Assembly: GCF_031801495.1 (NCBI RefSeq)
Contig: NZ_JAOEGC010000002.1
Coordinates: forward strand, 2,356,001-2,420,000
Direction of reading: 5' to 3'
Origin: Agrobacterium tumefaciens_K
Lineage (GTDB): Bacteria > Pseudomonadota > Alphaproteobacteria > Rhizobiales > Rhizobiaceae
Length of the DNA: 64,000 nucleotides
Shown here in pieces: positions 29,893 through 39,550 of the stretch. Position numbers and translations under genes: made by a program. Below the pieces are notes generated by a model. That model was given only the letters and a program-made list of their open reading frames with translations. It made no database searches and was not told where the DNA came from. The number at the start of each line of letters is the position of its first letter. Position 1 is the stretch's first letter.

Positions 29893-30081
29893 CGATTCTC
29901 AATTTACGTCACCTTCATCGCAATCGCTTGCGAAGCCACCAAGCCTGCGCTTCTATAAGCAAGGCGCATCGGGCGGAAACACAATAAGGTCAAGCAGCTG
30001 GTGAACCTGTTTCGTTTCCCTATCCGTATGATGGCGATGCAAGGCAGGAAATCGAGTTCGACCGACACTCGGGGAAGAAAC

Positions 30082-31272
30082 ATGAGCCGACGTACTTTAC
30101 CGATTTTTGCTTCTCTGTGCATGACCGCAGTTCTTGCCGGATGCAGCGACAGCAGCCAGAGCGATCAGGCCGCAGCCACCGAACGCCCGCCGTCTCCCGT
30201 CAGCGTGGTTCCGATGAAAGTCAGCGAATACCCGCTGACGACAGTCTTGCCCGGCCGCGCCAGCGCCTTCCAGACTGCCGATATCCGTCCGCGTGTTACA
30301 GGCATCATTCGCGAAATTCCTTTCAAGGAAGGCAGCGAGGTCAAACAGGGTGATATCCTATACCAGATTGATGATGACACGTATCTGGCAGAAGTCGCGC
30401 AGGCCAAGGCAACCGTTGCAAAGGCGGAAGCCGGCGTTCCGAGCGCGCAGGCAAACCTGACGCGTTACGAGCGTCTGGTAAACAGCGGTGCGACACAGAT
30501 CGAATACGAAAACGCCAAGGTAACGCTGCTTCAGGCCGAGGCGGATGTGGCGCAGGCAAAAGCTGCCCTGGAAACCGCAGAAATCAATCTCGATCTGACC
30601 AAGGTCCGCGCACCCTTCGATGGCATAACGACAGCCACGGCCTTCAGCATCGGTAATGTCGTCACGGCCAACCAGACGAGCGCACTTACCACCTTGCGCC
30701 GGATCGATCCGATCTACATCGATCTGATGGAGTCGAGCGCCAATCTTCTGCGCCTGAAAAACGCGGTCGCATCCGGCCAGTTGGGCGGCGATACAGGTGC
30801 AACCGGCATTCATCTCACGCTTGAGGACGGTACCGAGTACAAACATGGCGGCAAGATCGACATGTCCGACATGGCCGTCAGTGAAACAACGGGAACATTC
30901 TCGATTCGCGCACTTTTCGATAATCCGGACGATCTGATCCTTCCGGGCACATATGTCAGGGCAACGCTGACCATTGGCAAGGAAAAGGGTTACCTGATCC
31001 CGCAGCGCGCCGCGAACCGCAATGCCAGCGGTGAACTGACGGCAAAGTTCGTGAGCGCTGACAACAAGGTGGAAACGCGTACTTTCCCATCCAGCAGACA
31101 ATCCGGCAACGCCTGGCTCGTTACGGAAAACATCAAGGACGGCGACAAGCTGATCGTCGATGGATTCCAATGGATCGCGGACGGCGCATCGGTGGCACCG
31201 GTTGAAGTAACAATCGACGACAGGGGCATTGTCGTACCGCCGGCACAGCCGGCTGCCGCTCCCTCGAAATAA
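30082..31272 (+). CDS. ameA: RND efflux periplasmic adaptor AmeA
   Basis: Membrane-fusion protein of the AmeABC pump, about 396 residues. The lipoprotein signal ends LAGCSDSS, so Cys is the lipidation site. The body has lipoyl-like halves flanking an alpha-hairpin (QAKATVAKAEAGVPSAQANL and AEADVAQAKAALETAEINLD) and KVRAPFDGIT in the second half, the HlyD/AcrA layout. It links the inner-membrane transporter to the outer-membrane channel. The start at 30082 follows GGGGAAGAAAC; the open frame extends 27 codons earlier. The region from ameR (190 nt) should hold the AmeR-controlled promoter. Confidence 0.92.
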   Translation: MSRRTLPIFASLCMTAVLAGCSDSSQSDQAAATERPPSPVSVVPMKVSEYPLTTVLPGRASAFQTADIRPRVTGIIREIPFKEGSEVKQGDILYQIDDDTYLAEVAQAKATVAKAEAGVPSAQANLTRYERLVNSGATQIEYENAKVTLLQAEADVAQAKAALETAEINLDLTKVRAPFDGITTATAFSIGNVVTANQTSALTTLRRIDPIYIDLMESSANLLRLKNAVASGQLGGDTGATGIHLTLEDGTEYKHGGKIDMSDMAVSETTGTFSIRALFDNPDDLILPGTYVRATLTIGKEKGYLIPQRAANRNASGELTAKFVSADNKVETRTFPSSRQSGNAWLVTENIKDGDKLIVDGFQWIADGASVAPVEVTIDDRGIVVPPAQPAAAPSK

Positions 31273-31326
31273 GCATGAGCAGGAAACCTCTGTTCGAAGC
31301 TCGAAAAAGATAAGGCAAGGACTGCC

Positions 31327-34300
31327 ATGGCCCACTTCTTTATCCGGCGCCCTGTTTTCGCATGGGTTATCGCCATCGTCATCATGCTTGGTGGCGTCTT
31401 GGCGATCGCGACGCTTTCGATTTCGCAATATCCCGATATTGCACCGACAACCGTTCGTGTCAGCGCCACCTATAACGGCGCGAGCGCGGAAACCGTCGAG
31501 AAATCTGTGACGACGATCATCGAGGACGGCATGACCGGGCTTGATGATCTCACCTATATGACATCGTCCTCCTCCACGGGCAGTGCGGAAGTCACGCTGA
31601 CGTTTGGTAACAGCATCCTGCCGGATATCGCCCAGGTTCAGGTGCAGAACAAGCTGCAGCTCGTCCAGTCGCAATTGCCAGACACCGTACAGCAGCAGGG
31701 CATTCAGGTCAGCCGCTCCACATCGAGCATTCTGATGGTGGGTGCGCTTATCTCTACCGATGGCAAGAGAAATTCGGCCGACCTCGGCGACGTCTTTTCC
31801 TCACGCATCGAAGACCAGATCAAGCGGCTCGAAGGTGTCGGCAGCATCAATGTGTTCGGCTCAGAATATGCCATGCGCATCTGGCTGGATCCGTTCAAGC
31901 TCAACAAGTACCAGCTTACCACCGCAGACGTGACAAGCGCGATCGAGAGCCAGAACACGCAGGTTTCGGTGGGTTCGCTCGGCGCGCTGCCCGCGACCCA
32001 AGGCCAGCAGCTGAACGTTACCGTCACGGCACAGAGTCAGCTGACGACTGTGGCAGATTTCGAATCCGTCATCCTCAAAGTTGAGAAAGACGGCGCCACC
32101 GTCCGCCTCAGTGATGTGGCGCGCATCGAGATCGGCCAGGAAAGCTATGGTGGCGACTCCCGCTCCAATAGCCGTCCCGCAGCAGGTTTCGCGGTCAATC
32201 TCGCGACGGGAGCGAATGCGCTCGATACGGCAGCCCGCGTCAAGGATGCTCTGACAAGGGTCGAAGGCTCTCTTCCGGAGGGTGTCGCCATTGAATATCC
32301 CTACGACACGACGCCCTTCGTGAAGCTATCGATTGAGAAGGTGGTACACACACTGATCGAAGCGATCATTCTCGTATTCGTCGTTCTTCTCGTCTTCCTT
32401 CAGAACCTCAGGGCGACCTTTATCCCGATGATCGCGGTGCCTGTCGTTCTGCTTGGAACTTTTGGCGTCCTTGCGCTGACGGGGTATTCGATCAACACGC
32501 TCACCATGTTCGCCATGGTGCTGGCCATCGGCCTCCTCGTGGACGACGCCATCGTCGTTGTCGAGAACGTCGAACGCATCATGTCGGAAGAAGGTCTTTC
32601 ACCGGTTGAGGCGACGGAAAAGTCGATGGGTGAAATTACCGGCGCCATCGTCGGTATCGCACTCGTACTGACCGCCGTCTTCATTCCGATGGCGTTTTTC
32701 GGTGGCTCGACAGGTATCATCTATCGTCAGTTTTCGGTCACCATTGTATCCGCGATGCTTCTTTCGGCCGTAGTCGCCATCGTTCTGACACCGGCGCTTT
32801 GCGCCACCATGCTGAAGCCGATCGATCATCACAAAAAGCAGCGTGGTCCCGGTGCCTGGTTCAACCGCGGCTTTGGAAAAACCACCGATGGTTACGTCTC
32901 GTCCATCGGCTACCTCCTGAAACGTCCGCTACGTGTCACGATTCTCTTCCTCGTGGTCATCGGCGGCTGCGCCTGGTTCTTCACCCGCCTGCCAAGCTCC
33001 TTCCTGCCGCAGGAAGACCAGGGCGTTCTGCTGACAATCGTGCAGACACCGACGGGTTCGAATATCGAGCGGACCAACGAGGTGGTTAAGCAGGTGGAAG
33101 CCTACTTCCGTGAAAAGGAAGGCAACAACGTCGAATCCGTTTTCGGCGTGCTGGGCTTCAGCTTCACGGGCTCCGGCCAGAACAACGCCATGGTCTTCAC
33201 CAAGCTCAAGGACTTCTCGGAGCGTACGGCACCTGACCAGCATGCCGCCGCGATCGTTCAGCGGGCGATGGGAACGTTCTTCACGTTCCGCGACGCGCAG
33301 GTGTTCCCGCTTCTGCCCCCTGCCATTCAGGGCATGGGCACATCCAGCGGCTTTTCGATGTATCTCGTCGATAGCGGACGCAACGGAACCGATGCCCTTA
33401 CGGCAGCCTCGAAGGAACTTATTCAGCTGACAAACGGCAATCCCAACGTCAGTTCGCTTCGAAGCAACAGCCGTGACAACGAATCGCAGATGAAGATCAT
33501 TCTCGATCAGGAAAAAATGGGAGCCATGGGCGTCGATCTTGCGTCTGTGAACCTCATGCTGTCGACGATCTTCGCCGGACGCGACGTCAACGATTTCACG
33601 CTGAACGGGGAGTTGAAGCCTGTCTACGTCCAGGGCGACGCACCCTATCGCATGCAACCGGACGACCTGAAATACTGGTATGCCCGCAACACGAACGGCG
33701 AGATGGTACCGTTCTCCTCCTTCAGCGAAGTCACCTGGATCAATGCGCCGCCCACACTCGCGCGTTTCAACGGCACGGGCGCCATCTCTCTCGAAGGTAC
33801 GGCCGGTCCCGGCGTCGCCTCCGGTGACGCGATGAACGAAATGGAGCGTCTCACGGCAAGTCTGCCGGGTGGATACACCGTCGCATGGCAGGGCATCTCC
33901 TATCAGGAACGCCTTTCAGGCTCGCAGGCTCCGATGCTATACGCGCTGTCGGTCTTGATCGTCTTCCTTTGCCTTGCAGCTCTTTATGAAAGCTGGTCGA
34001 TTCCGTTCTCGGTCATCATGGCTGTGCCGGTCGGCGTGCTGGGCGCATTGGCAGCCGCACATTTCTTCGCGCAATCGAACGACGTTTACTTCAAGGTCGG
34101 TCTGCTGACGACGATCGGTCTCGCGGCGAAAAACGCGATCCTGATCGTGGAGTTTGCGAAGGAGAGGCAGGAGCACGGGCTCAGTCTGCTGGAAGCAACT
34201 CTGGAGGCCGCAAAGCTTCGCCTGCGTCCGATTATCATGACCTCACTGGCATTCATCCTCGGAGTTGTGCCCCTTGCGATTGCAACCGGAGCGGGATCAT

Positions 34301-34416
34301 CCGCACAAAATGCAATCGGTATCGGGGTTCTGGGTGGTATGCTTTCTGCAACACTCCTCGGAATTTTCTTCGTCCCGTCGTTTTTCGTCATCATTCGTCG
34401 CCTTTCAAGGCGTTAA
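31327..34416 (+). CDS. ameB: RND multidrug efflux transporter AmeB
   Basis: A 1029-residue AcrB-type proton-drug antiporter. The N-terminus is FFIRRPVFAWVIAIVIMLGG. The proton-relay Asp pair is in GLLVDDAIVVVENVERI, the Lys of TM10 in GLAAKNAILIVEF, and the Arg of TM11 in RLRPIIMTSLAF. Two large periplasmic loops give the porter domains. It exports hydrophobic compounds and antibiotics from the inner membrane or periplasm through AmeA and AmeC. It follows ameA by 54 nt, and ameC comes next after 150 nt. All transport residues are intact, so the pump should work. Confidence 0.95.
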   Translation: MAHFFIRRPVFAWVIAIVIMLGGVLAIATLSISQYPDIAPTTVRVSATYNGASAETVEKSVTTIIEDGMTGLDDLTYMTSSSSTGSAEVTLTFGNSILPDIAQVQVQNKLQLVQSQLPDTVQQQGIQVSRSTSSILMVGALISTDGKRNSADLGDVFSSRIEDQIKRLEGVGSINVFGSEYAMRIWLDPFKLNKYQLTTADVTSAIESQNTQVSVGSLGALPATQGQQLNVTVTAQSQLTTVADFESVILKVEKDGATVRLSDVARIEIGQESYGGDSRSNSRPAAGFAVNLATGANALDTAARVKDALTRVEGSLPEGVAIEYPYDTTPFVKLSIEKVVHTLIEAIILVFVVLLVFLQNLRATFIPMIAVPVVLLGTFGVLALTGYSINTLTMFAMVLAIGLLVDDAIVVVENVERIMSEEGLSPVEATEKSMGEITGAIVGIALVLTAVFIPMAFFGGSTGIIYRQFSVTIVSAMLLSAVVAIVLTPALCATMLKPIDHHKKQRGPGAWFNRGFGKTTDGYVSSIGYLLKRPLRVTILFLVVIGGCAWFFTRLPSSFLPQEDQGVLLTIVQTPTGSNIERTNEVVKQVEAYFREKEGNNVESVFGVLGFSFTGSGQNNAMVFTKLKDFSERTAPDQHAAAIVQRAMGTFFTFRDAQVFPLLPPAIQGMGTSSGFSMYLVDSGRNGTDALTAASKELIQLTNGNPNVSSLRSNSRDNESQMKIILDQEKMGAMGVDLASVNLMLSTIFAGRDVNDFTLNGELKPVYVQGDAPYRMQPDDLKYWYARNTNGEMVPFSSFSEVTWINAPPTLARFNGTGAISLEGTAGPGVASGDAMNEMERLTASLPGGYTVAWQGISYQERLSGSQAPMLYALSVLIVFLCLAALYESWSIPFSVIMAVPVGVLGALAAAHFFAQSNDVYFKVGLLTTIGLAAKNAILIVEFAKERQEHGLSLLEATLEAAKLRLRPIIMTSLAFILGVVPLAIATGAGSSAQNAIGIGVLGGMLSATLLGIFFVPSFFVIIRRLSRR

Positions 34417-34566
34417 CAAACCAAAAATGGGCTGTGCCAATCGTAAATACGCTGCTAGAAATGTTGCTGATTTGGCAGATGCGCATTTCTGCGGCATTTC
34501 GGCGGCCTGGTCCGCCTGGTCGTGAAGTTGCGTTCGGTGGGCCAACCGGAGAATTGGGAAAATTAT

Positions 34567-36006
34567 ATGCTGTCTATTCGTGCTACCATTCCTCTGACAA
34601 TGCTCTTGCTGTCTGGCTGCGTTGTCGGCCCAGACCACAAGACCCCGGAAATTCAGCTTCCCGGCAAATATGCGGAAGGCGGAAAAACAAGTAACGGCGA
34701 TATCAGCAGCGTAGCCTGGTGGACAGCTTTCAATGACAGCCGTCTGAATGGTTACGTTTCAACCGGCCTCGCACAGAACCTCACCGTCCTTCAGGCGCTC
34801 GAACGCATCAACCAGGCAGAGGCGAATGTCGTTGCTGCCGGAGCGGGTTCGCTTCCGAGCCTGACGGCAAGCGGTCAGCACACGACGAGCCAGACAAAGG
34901 GCAGCTATCGGGATGTACCTGTCACGAACGCATCTTCGGGCGGCCTGAGCGTTTCCTGGCTGCTCGACCTCTTCGGTCAGTACCGCCGCGCCAAGGAAAG
35001 CGCCAACGCCTCGCTCGACGCCGCCTATTCCAACGTCGATACGCAGCGCCTGACGCTGATTTCTGCCGTCGCAGCAGCCTATATCGATGCGCGCTACTAT
35101 CAGGAGCGTATCGCAATCGCCAAGCAGAACCTCGGTTCTCGCCGTGAAACGCTTGACCTCACCAAGCTGCAGCTCGAAGCAGGCGCCGCGTCGCGCCTCG
35201 ACGTCGTGCAGTCCGAAGGTCTCGTCAACTCGACGCTGTCCGAAATTCCGGGACTTGAGACGAACTTCCGTCGCTCGGCTCACCGCATCGCCACCCTGCT
35301 AGGCCTGCCTGCCTCGTCGCTGCTGTCTGAACTTCAGAAGGGTTCCCGCCAGCCGGTCGCTCGTAGCATTCCGCGCACTGGCATTCCGGCCGACCTCATT
35401 CGTAACCGTCCGGACATCCGTGCGGCCGAACGCGAACTCGCTGCTGCGGTTGCCACCATCGGCGTTGCTGAATCCCGCCTTTACCCGAGCATCGAGCTCG
35501 GCGGCGCGATCACCCCAAGCTATAACTTCATCAGCGGCGGCGGCAGGGGATCGGCAAACAGCTGGTCGTTCGGCCCGAGCATCGTTCTGCCGATTCTCGA
35601 TGGCGGAACAATTCGCTCCAACATCGACCTCGCGAATTCCCAGGCACGCGAACAGTACCTCGTCTGGAAGGCGACGGTTCTGAACGCTGTCGAAGAAGTG
35701 GAAAACGCACTGGCTGCCATCAACCGCGACCAGCGGACGGCGGATGCGCTGCGCAAGACGGTTGCCTCCTATCAGGAGGCCCTGCAGCTCTCCACCGCAA
35801 GCTATCGTGACGGTGCATCTTCGCTGCTCGACGTTCTCGACGCTCAGCGTCAGGTTTCCACTGCGCAGGCAAGCCTTGCACAGGCCGTTCAGCAGACCGC
35901 GCAGGACTACGTGTCCCTCAGCGTTGCTCTCGGCGGTGGCTATGCCTACGGCCAGACGGCACCAAAGAAGGCGACCGAAACGCAGACTGTTGCGAAGGGC
36001 ATGTAA
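34567..36006 (+). CDS. ameC: Outer-membrane efflux channel AmeC (NodT family)
   Basis: TolC-like outer-membrane lipoprotein, about 479 residues. The signal peptide ends LLLSGCVVGPDHKTPE, with the lipid-attachment Cys typical of NodT-type channels. The body has the duplicated outer-membrane efflux repeats: LQALERINQAEANVVAAGAG, then DIRAAERELAAAVATIGVAE and SIELGGAITPSY. The start at 34567 (MLSIRATIP) fits the signal peptide better than the open frame 15 codons earlier. It is the third gene of the pump operon and is followed within 31 nt by a strong terminator. Confidence 0.92.
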   Translation: MLSIRATIPLTMLLLSGCVVGPDHKTPEIQLPGKYAEGGKTSNGDISSVAWWTAFNDSRLNGYVSTGLAQNLTVLQALERINQAEANVVAAGAGSLPSLTASGQHTTSQTKGSYRDVPVTNASSGGLSVSWLLDLFGQYRRAKESANASLDAAYSNVDTQRLTLISAVAAAYIDARYYQERIAIAKQNLGSRRETLDLTKLQLEAGAASRLDVVQSEGLVNSTLSEIPGLETNFRRSAHRIATLLGLPASSLLSELQKGSRQPVARSIPRTGIPADLIRNRPDIRAAERELAAAVATIGVAESRLYPSIELGGAITPSYNFISGGGRGSANSWSFGPSIVLPILDGGTIRSNIDLANSQAREQYLVWKATVLNAVEEVENALAAINRDQRTADALRKTVASYQEALQLSTASYRDGASSLLDVLDAQRQVSTAQASLAQAVQQTAQDYVSLSVALGGGYAYGQTAPKKATETQTVAKGM

Positions 36007-36030
36007 CAGCCCTTGAGCATGAAATGATAA

Positions 36031-36057
36031 AGCCCGCGCTGAGCGCGGGCTTTTTTT
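36031..36057 (+). terminator. Rho-independent terminator of ameABC
   Basis: AGCCCGCGC and GCGCGGGCT form a perfect 9-bp stem with a TGA loop, followed by seven T. A strong intrinsic terminator 25 nt past the ameC stop. Confidence 0.92.
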
Positions 36058-36172
36058 ATGCCGTGGCGTAAATCCAGTCAAAGCGCGCTGCGAGACTACC
36101 CGCGAAAATGCAGTAGACCGCCTGATGGTCCCGGAGGAGCCGGACGCGGTGCGAGACCGCAAACACAGCCAT

Positions 36173-36196
36173 AAAAAAGCACCGGTCACCCGGTGC
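36173..36196 (-). terminator. Terminator of efp
   Basis: GCACCGG and CCGGTGC with a 4-nt loop, followed on the minus strand by a T-run (A73-A78 on plus). It lies 28 nt past the efp stop. A shorter T-run also lies on the plus side. Confidence 0.85.
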
Positions 36197-36223
36197 TTTT
36201 TGCTTTTCGGATCATCGATCCGA

Positions 36224-36793
36224 TCAGTTCTTGGCGCGCTCGACGTAGGAATTGTCTTCCGTCGCGATCACGACGCGGATGCCGGCATCGATATGCGGCG
36301 GGACCATCGTACGGATGCCGTTCGAAAGAATGGCCGGCTTGTACGAGGAAGAAGCCGTCTGGCCCTTAACGACCGGCTCGGTTTCCATGATTTCGAGCGT
36401 GACGTGGCGCGGCAGTTCGACAGCCAGCGGAATGCCTTCATGGATGGAAAGCACGCAGGTCATACCTTCCTGAAGGTAGGCCTTCTGGTCGCCCATCGTG
36501 TCTACGTCCACAACCACCTGATCGTAGTTTTCCGGGTTCATGAAGTGGAAGCCTTCGCCGTCTTCATAAAGGAACTGGAAGTTCAGGTCTTCAACGAAGG
36601 CGCGCTCGACCTGCTCGGTGGTGCGCCAGCGCTCGGAAACCTTCACGCCGTCAACGATGCGGCGCATGTCGACCTGCGTAACAGGCGTGCCCTTGCCGGG
36701 GTGGAAGTTATTGGCAGTGAGAACGACGTAGAGCTTGCCCTCCACTTCAAGAACATTGCCCTTGCGGACGGATGAGGCGATAACCTTGACCAT
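36224..36793 (-). CDS. efp: Elongation factor P
   Basis: A 189-residue translation factor that relieves ribosome stalling at polyproline. Domain I carries the modified lysine in HPGKGTP (Lys34), followed by the two OB-like domains typical of EF-P. Start at 36793, with AAGGAAG upstream. It is divergent from epmA-epmB, which beta-lysylate that lysine, so factor and modifying enzymes share a 250-nt control region. The presence of Lys rather than Arg at the tip agrees with the EpmAB system rather than EarP. Confidence 0.96.
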   Translation of the reverse strand: MVKVIASSVRKGNVLEVEGKLYVVLTANNFHPGKGTPVTQVDMRRIVDGVKVSERWRTTEQVERAFVEDLNFQFLYEDGEGFHFMNPENYDQVVVDVDTMGDQKAYLQEGMTCVLSIHEGIPLAVELPRHVTLEIMETEPVVKGQTASSSYKPAILSNGIRTMVPPHIDAGIRVVIATEDNSYVERAKN

Positions 36794-37043
36794 ATGACTT
36801 CCTTGTAACTCGATGAAATGCGTCGTAAAGGACTGCGCGGCTGCACCGACCCGGTAGACGTTTTGTCTTTTTTCTGGGGCGCAACTACCTTAAATCCGTG
36901 CGAATTGCCAGCCTTCTACAGCAATTCCGGGAAGAGTGCCTAGCGCTTTTCCGTCCGGACCTGTTTTAAATGGCAAGATTGGATGCTTTCCGGAGGTAAA
37001 CTCCGTAACACCGCCGCTGGAAAGACGGAAAGAAGACGAAACC

Positions 37044-38108
37044 ATGGGTTCAAGCAACGAGAAAGTATCGTCCTGGTGGAGGCCCGATGTGCATGCGGAC
37101 CGCCGCCCTTTCCTTATAGGGCGAAACGCGATCCAGTCTGCATTCCGTAGTTATTTTTCCAGCCACGACTTCCTCGAGGTCGACACCGCAACCCTGCAGA
37201 TTTCACCGGGCAACGAAGCACATCTTCATGCCTTCGCAACCCGCGGCATCACAACGGCTGGCGATGAGGCGACGCTTTATCTGCACACCTCGCCGGAATT
37301 TGCCTGCAAGAAACTGCTGGCAGCTGGCGAAAAACGCATCTCCTGCTTTGCACATGTTTATCGAAACCGCGAACGCGGCCCGCTCCACCACCCGGAATTC
37401 ACCATGCTGGAGTGGTATCGGTCCGGAGAGACATATGAAACGCTGATGAAGGACAGTGCAGAGCTTCTGGCGATCGCCGCAGAGACTGCAAAGACGAAAA
37501 CCTTCACCTATCGCGGCCGCAGCGTCGATCCGTTCCTTGCGCCGGAACGTCTGAGTGTGGCCGAAGCCTTCGGACGATATGCGGGCATCGACTTGCTTTC
37601 GACCATCAGCAGGAATGGCGAAACCGACGCCCGGCATCTGTCGGCAAGCCTCACCAACGCCGGAATCCGCGTCGCTGACGATGACACATGGGCGGATATG
37701 TTCAGCCGGGTGATTGTCGAACGGGTGGAGCCGGAACTCGGCTTCGGTCGCGCCACTATTCTGGATGAATATCCGACGAGCGAAGCGGCTCTGGCACGCA
37801 AGTCGCCAGCCGATACCCGCGTTGCAGAACGCTTCGAGCTTTATGCCTGCGGTGTTGAACTTGCCAACGCCTTCGGGGAACTGACGGATGCGGATGAGCA
37901 GCGACGCCGGTTCGAGACGGAGATGAAGGAAAAGCAGCGGGTGTATGGTGAAACCTATCCACTGGACGAGGATTTTCTGGCCGCACTGGAAATCATGCCA
38001 CCAGCAAGCGGCATAGCGCTCGGCTTCGACCGGCTCGTCATGCTGGCGACGGGGGCTCCTCGTATCGATCTCGTCATGTGGGCACCCGTTGCGGAATACG
38101 GGCGATGA
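37044..38108 (+). CDS. epmA: EF-P lysine ligase EpmA (GenX/PoxA)
   Basis: A 354-residue truncated lysyl-tRNA-synthetase homologue that attaches (R)-beta-lysine to EF-P Lys34. It has only the class II catalytic core: motif 2 YRNRERGPLHHPEFTMLEWY and motif 3 GIALGFDRLVMLATG. The anticodon-binding domain of LysRS is absent, which marks the EpmA family. The start at 37044 is chosen by family N-terminus; the frame is open 36 codons upstream. Its stop overlaps the epmB start (ATGA), so the two are translationally coupled. Confidence 0.94.
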   Translation: MGSSNEKVSSWWRPDVHADRRPFLIGRNAIQSAFRSYFSSHDFLEVDTATLQISPGNEAHLHAFATRGITTAGDEATLYLHTSPEFACKKLLAAGEKRISCFAHVYRNRERGPLHHPEFTMLEWYRSGETYETLMKDSAELLAIAAETAKTKTFTYRGRSVDPFLAPERLSVAEAFGRYAGIDLLSTISRNGETDARHLSASLTNAGIRVADDDTWADMFSRVIVERVEPELGFGRATILDEYPTSEAALARKSPADTRVAERFELYACGVELANAFGELTDADEQRRRFETEMKEKQRVYGETYPLDEDFLAALEIMPPASGIALGFDRLVMLATGAPRIDLVMWAPVAEYGR

Positions 38109-39169
38109 CCAGGGCCGAAACGATAAAGACACCCGAAGCCCTTCTCGAAGCTGGACTGATCGACGCCGGCGCGCTTGAACGCCTGCGTGCCGTTACCGAG
38201 CGTTATGCGCTGGCGATCACACCGACTATCGCGCAACTTGCGAACCCGCATGATCCGGCCGATCCGATTGCCCTGCAGTTTGTCCCAACCGAAGCCGAGC
38301 TTTTGCAGCTGCCGGAAGAACGGAACGATCCGATTGGTGACAGGACCCACAGCCCTGTCCACGGTATCGTCCATCGATATCCTGATCGGGTGTTGCTGAA
38401 GGCCGTCCACGTCTGCCCCGTCTATTGCCGCTTCTGCTTCCGCCGCGAAGCCGTTGGTCCACAGGGCGAAGGAACGATGAGCGCGGACGAACTAGATGCC
38501 GCGTTCGACTACATCAAATCGCATCCGGAAATATGGGAAGTCATCCTGACGGGCGGTGATCCGCTCGTCTTATCGCCACGCAGGCTCGCCAGCCTAATGC
38601 AGCGGCTGCGTGAAATTCCGCATGTCAAAATCGTCCGCTTCCACACACGCGTACCCGTGGTCGACCCGGATCGCATTGATGCCGCACTGATCGATGCGCT
38701 GAAAGCCAGTAGCAAAACCACCTATGTCGCCCTTCACGCCAACCACTCGCGTGAATTGACGGATACGGCCCGCGCAGCCTGCGCTCGTCTAATCGATGCC
38801 GGAATAGCCATGGTGAGCCAGACGGTATTGCTGCGGGGCATCAACGACGATCCTGCCGTACTCGCAGACCTTATGCGCGCCTTTGTCGAAAACCGCATCA
38901 AGCCCTATTATCTCCACCATCCGGATCTCGCACCCGGCACAAGCCACTTCCGGCTGGAGATCGACGAAGGACAGCGAATCGTTTCGGCGCTGCGCGGACG
39001 AATCTCCGGGCTCTGCCAGCCGACCTATGTTCTGGATATCCCAGGGGGATACGGCAAAGCCGTTATCGGCGAGAATGCGGCACGGAAAACGTCCGAGGGT
39101 TGCTACTCCGTTTCAGATTTCAACGGAAACGTTCATATTTACCCGCCCCGGGATATACAGAACGATTAA
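38105..39169 (+). CDS. epmB: EF-P beta-lysine mutase EpmB (lysine 2,3-aminomutase family)
   Basis: Radical-SAM, PLP-dependent enzyme of 354 residues that converts L-lysine to (R)-beta-lysine for EpmA. The [4Fe-4S]-SAM motif is CPVYCRFCFRRE (CxxxCxxC). The PLP region follows, with GGDPLVLSPRRL, RFHTRVPVVDP and a C-terminal PGGYGK segment where the PLP lysine lies. The start overlaps the epmA stop by 4 nt. It completes the EF-P modification pathway with the divergent efp and is followed by a hairpin terminator at 39178-39205. Confidence 0.94.
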   Translation: MTRAETIKTPEALLEAGLIDAGALERLRAVTERYALAITPTIAQLANPHDPADPIALQFVPTEAELLQLPEERNDPIGDRTHSPVHGIVHRYPDRVLLKAVHVCPVYCRFCFRREAVGPQGEGTMSADELDAAFDYIKSHPEIWEVILTGGDPLVLSPRRLASLMQRLREIPHVKIVRFHTRVPVVDPDRIDAALIDALKASSKTTYVALHANHSRELTDTARAACARLIDAGIAMVSQTVLLRGINDDPAVLADLMRAFVENRIKPYYLHHPDLAPGTSHFRLEIDEGQRIVSALRGRISGLCQPTYVLDIPGGYGKAVIGENAARKTSEGCYSVSDFNGNVHIYPPRDIQND

Positions 39170-39177
39170 AAAGCCTG

Positions 39178-39205
39178 TCAAAAGCCCATAATCCGGGGCT
39201 TTTGA
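39178..39205 (+). terminator. Terminator of epmAB
   Basis: TCAAAAGCCC and GGGCTTTTGA pair over 10 bp around an 8-nt loop. The T-run is inside the stem, so strength is moderate. It lies 9 nt past the epmB stop. Confidence 0.65.
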
Positions 39206-39385
39206 AACAGCGCACATGCGGAAACAAAAATTTCACATTTCCGCCCCCATCCTGTCATCATACAGAAAAATATTCTACCTATAACAATATGTATTGATTC
39301 TAACGCTGATCCGGACTATTTGTCTTTTGAACTGGAGAACGAGTCTCCTGATATTCCGGGTCAACACCAACACAGGGAGTGTGTC

Positions 39386-39478
39386 ATGTCGAAATATCCG
39401 CGCATCGTCGCAATCCTTGGTCTTGAATCCCGGGATGGTGGATTTAAATCCACATGTTCCCGCTGCTGTCGAATGTGA
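39386..39478 (+). CDS. Possible 30-residue Cys-rich small protein
   Basis: Short ORF reading MSKYPRIVAILGLESRDGGF then KSTCSRCCRM, with GGGAG seven nt before the ATG. Three Cys fall in the last seven residues. The 5' context, CACAGGGAGTGTGTC-ATG, is nearly the same as that of the next small gene (CACAGCGGGAGTGTATT-ATG), which suggests a duplicated or shared leader. I recognise no family. It could be a leader peptide, a metal-binding small protein or chance. The flanking 39206-39385 stretch shows nothing else. Confidence 0.3.
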   Translation: MSKYPRIVAILGLESRDGGFKSTCSRCCRM

Positions 39479-39550
39479 CGTAACCGTCTCAATTATCTGA
39501 AATTCAGTTCGACAACATGCTGTGAGTCATAGCCACAGCGGGAGTGTATT

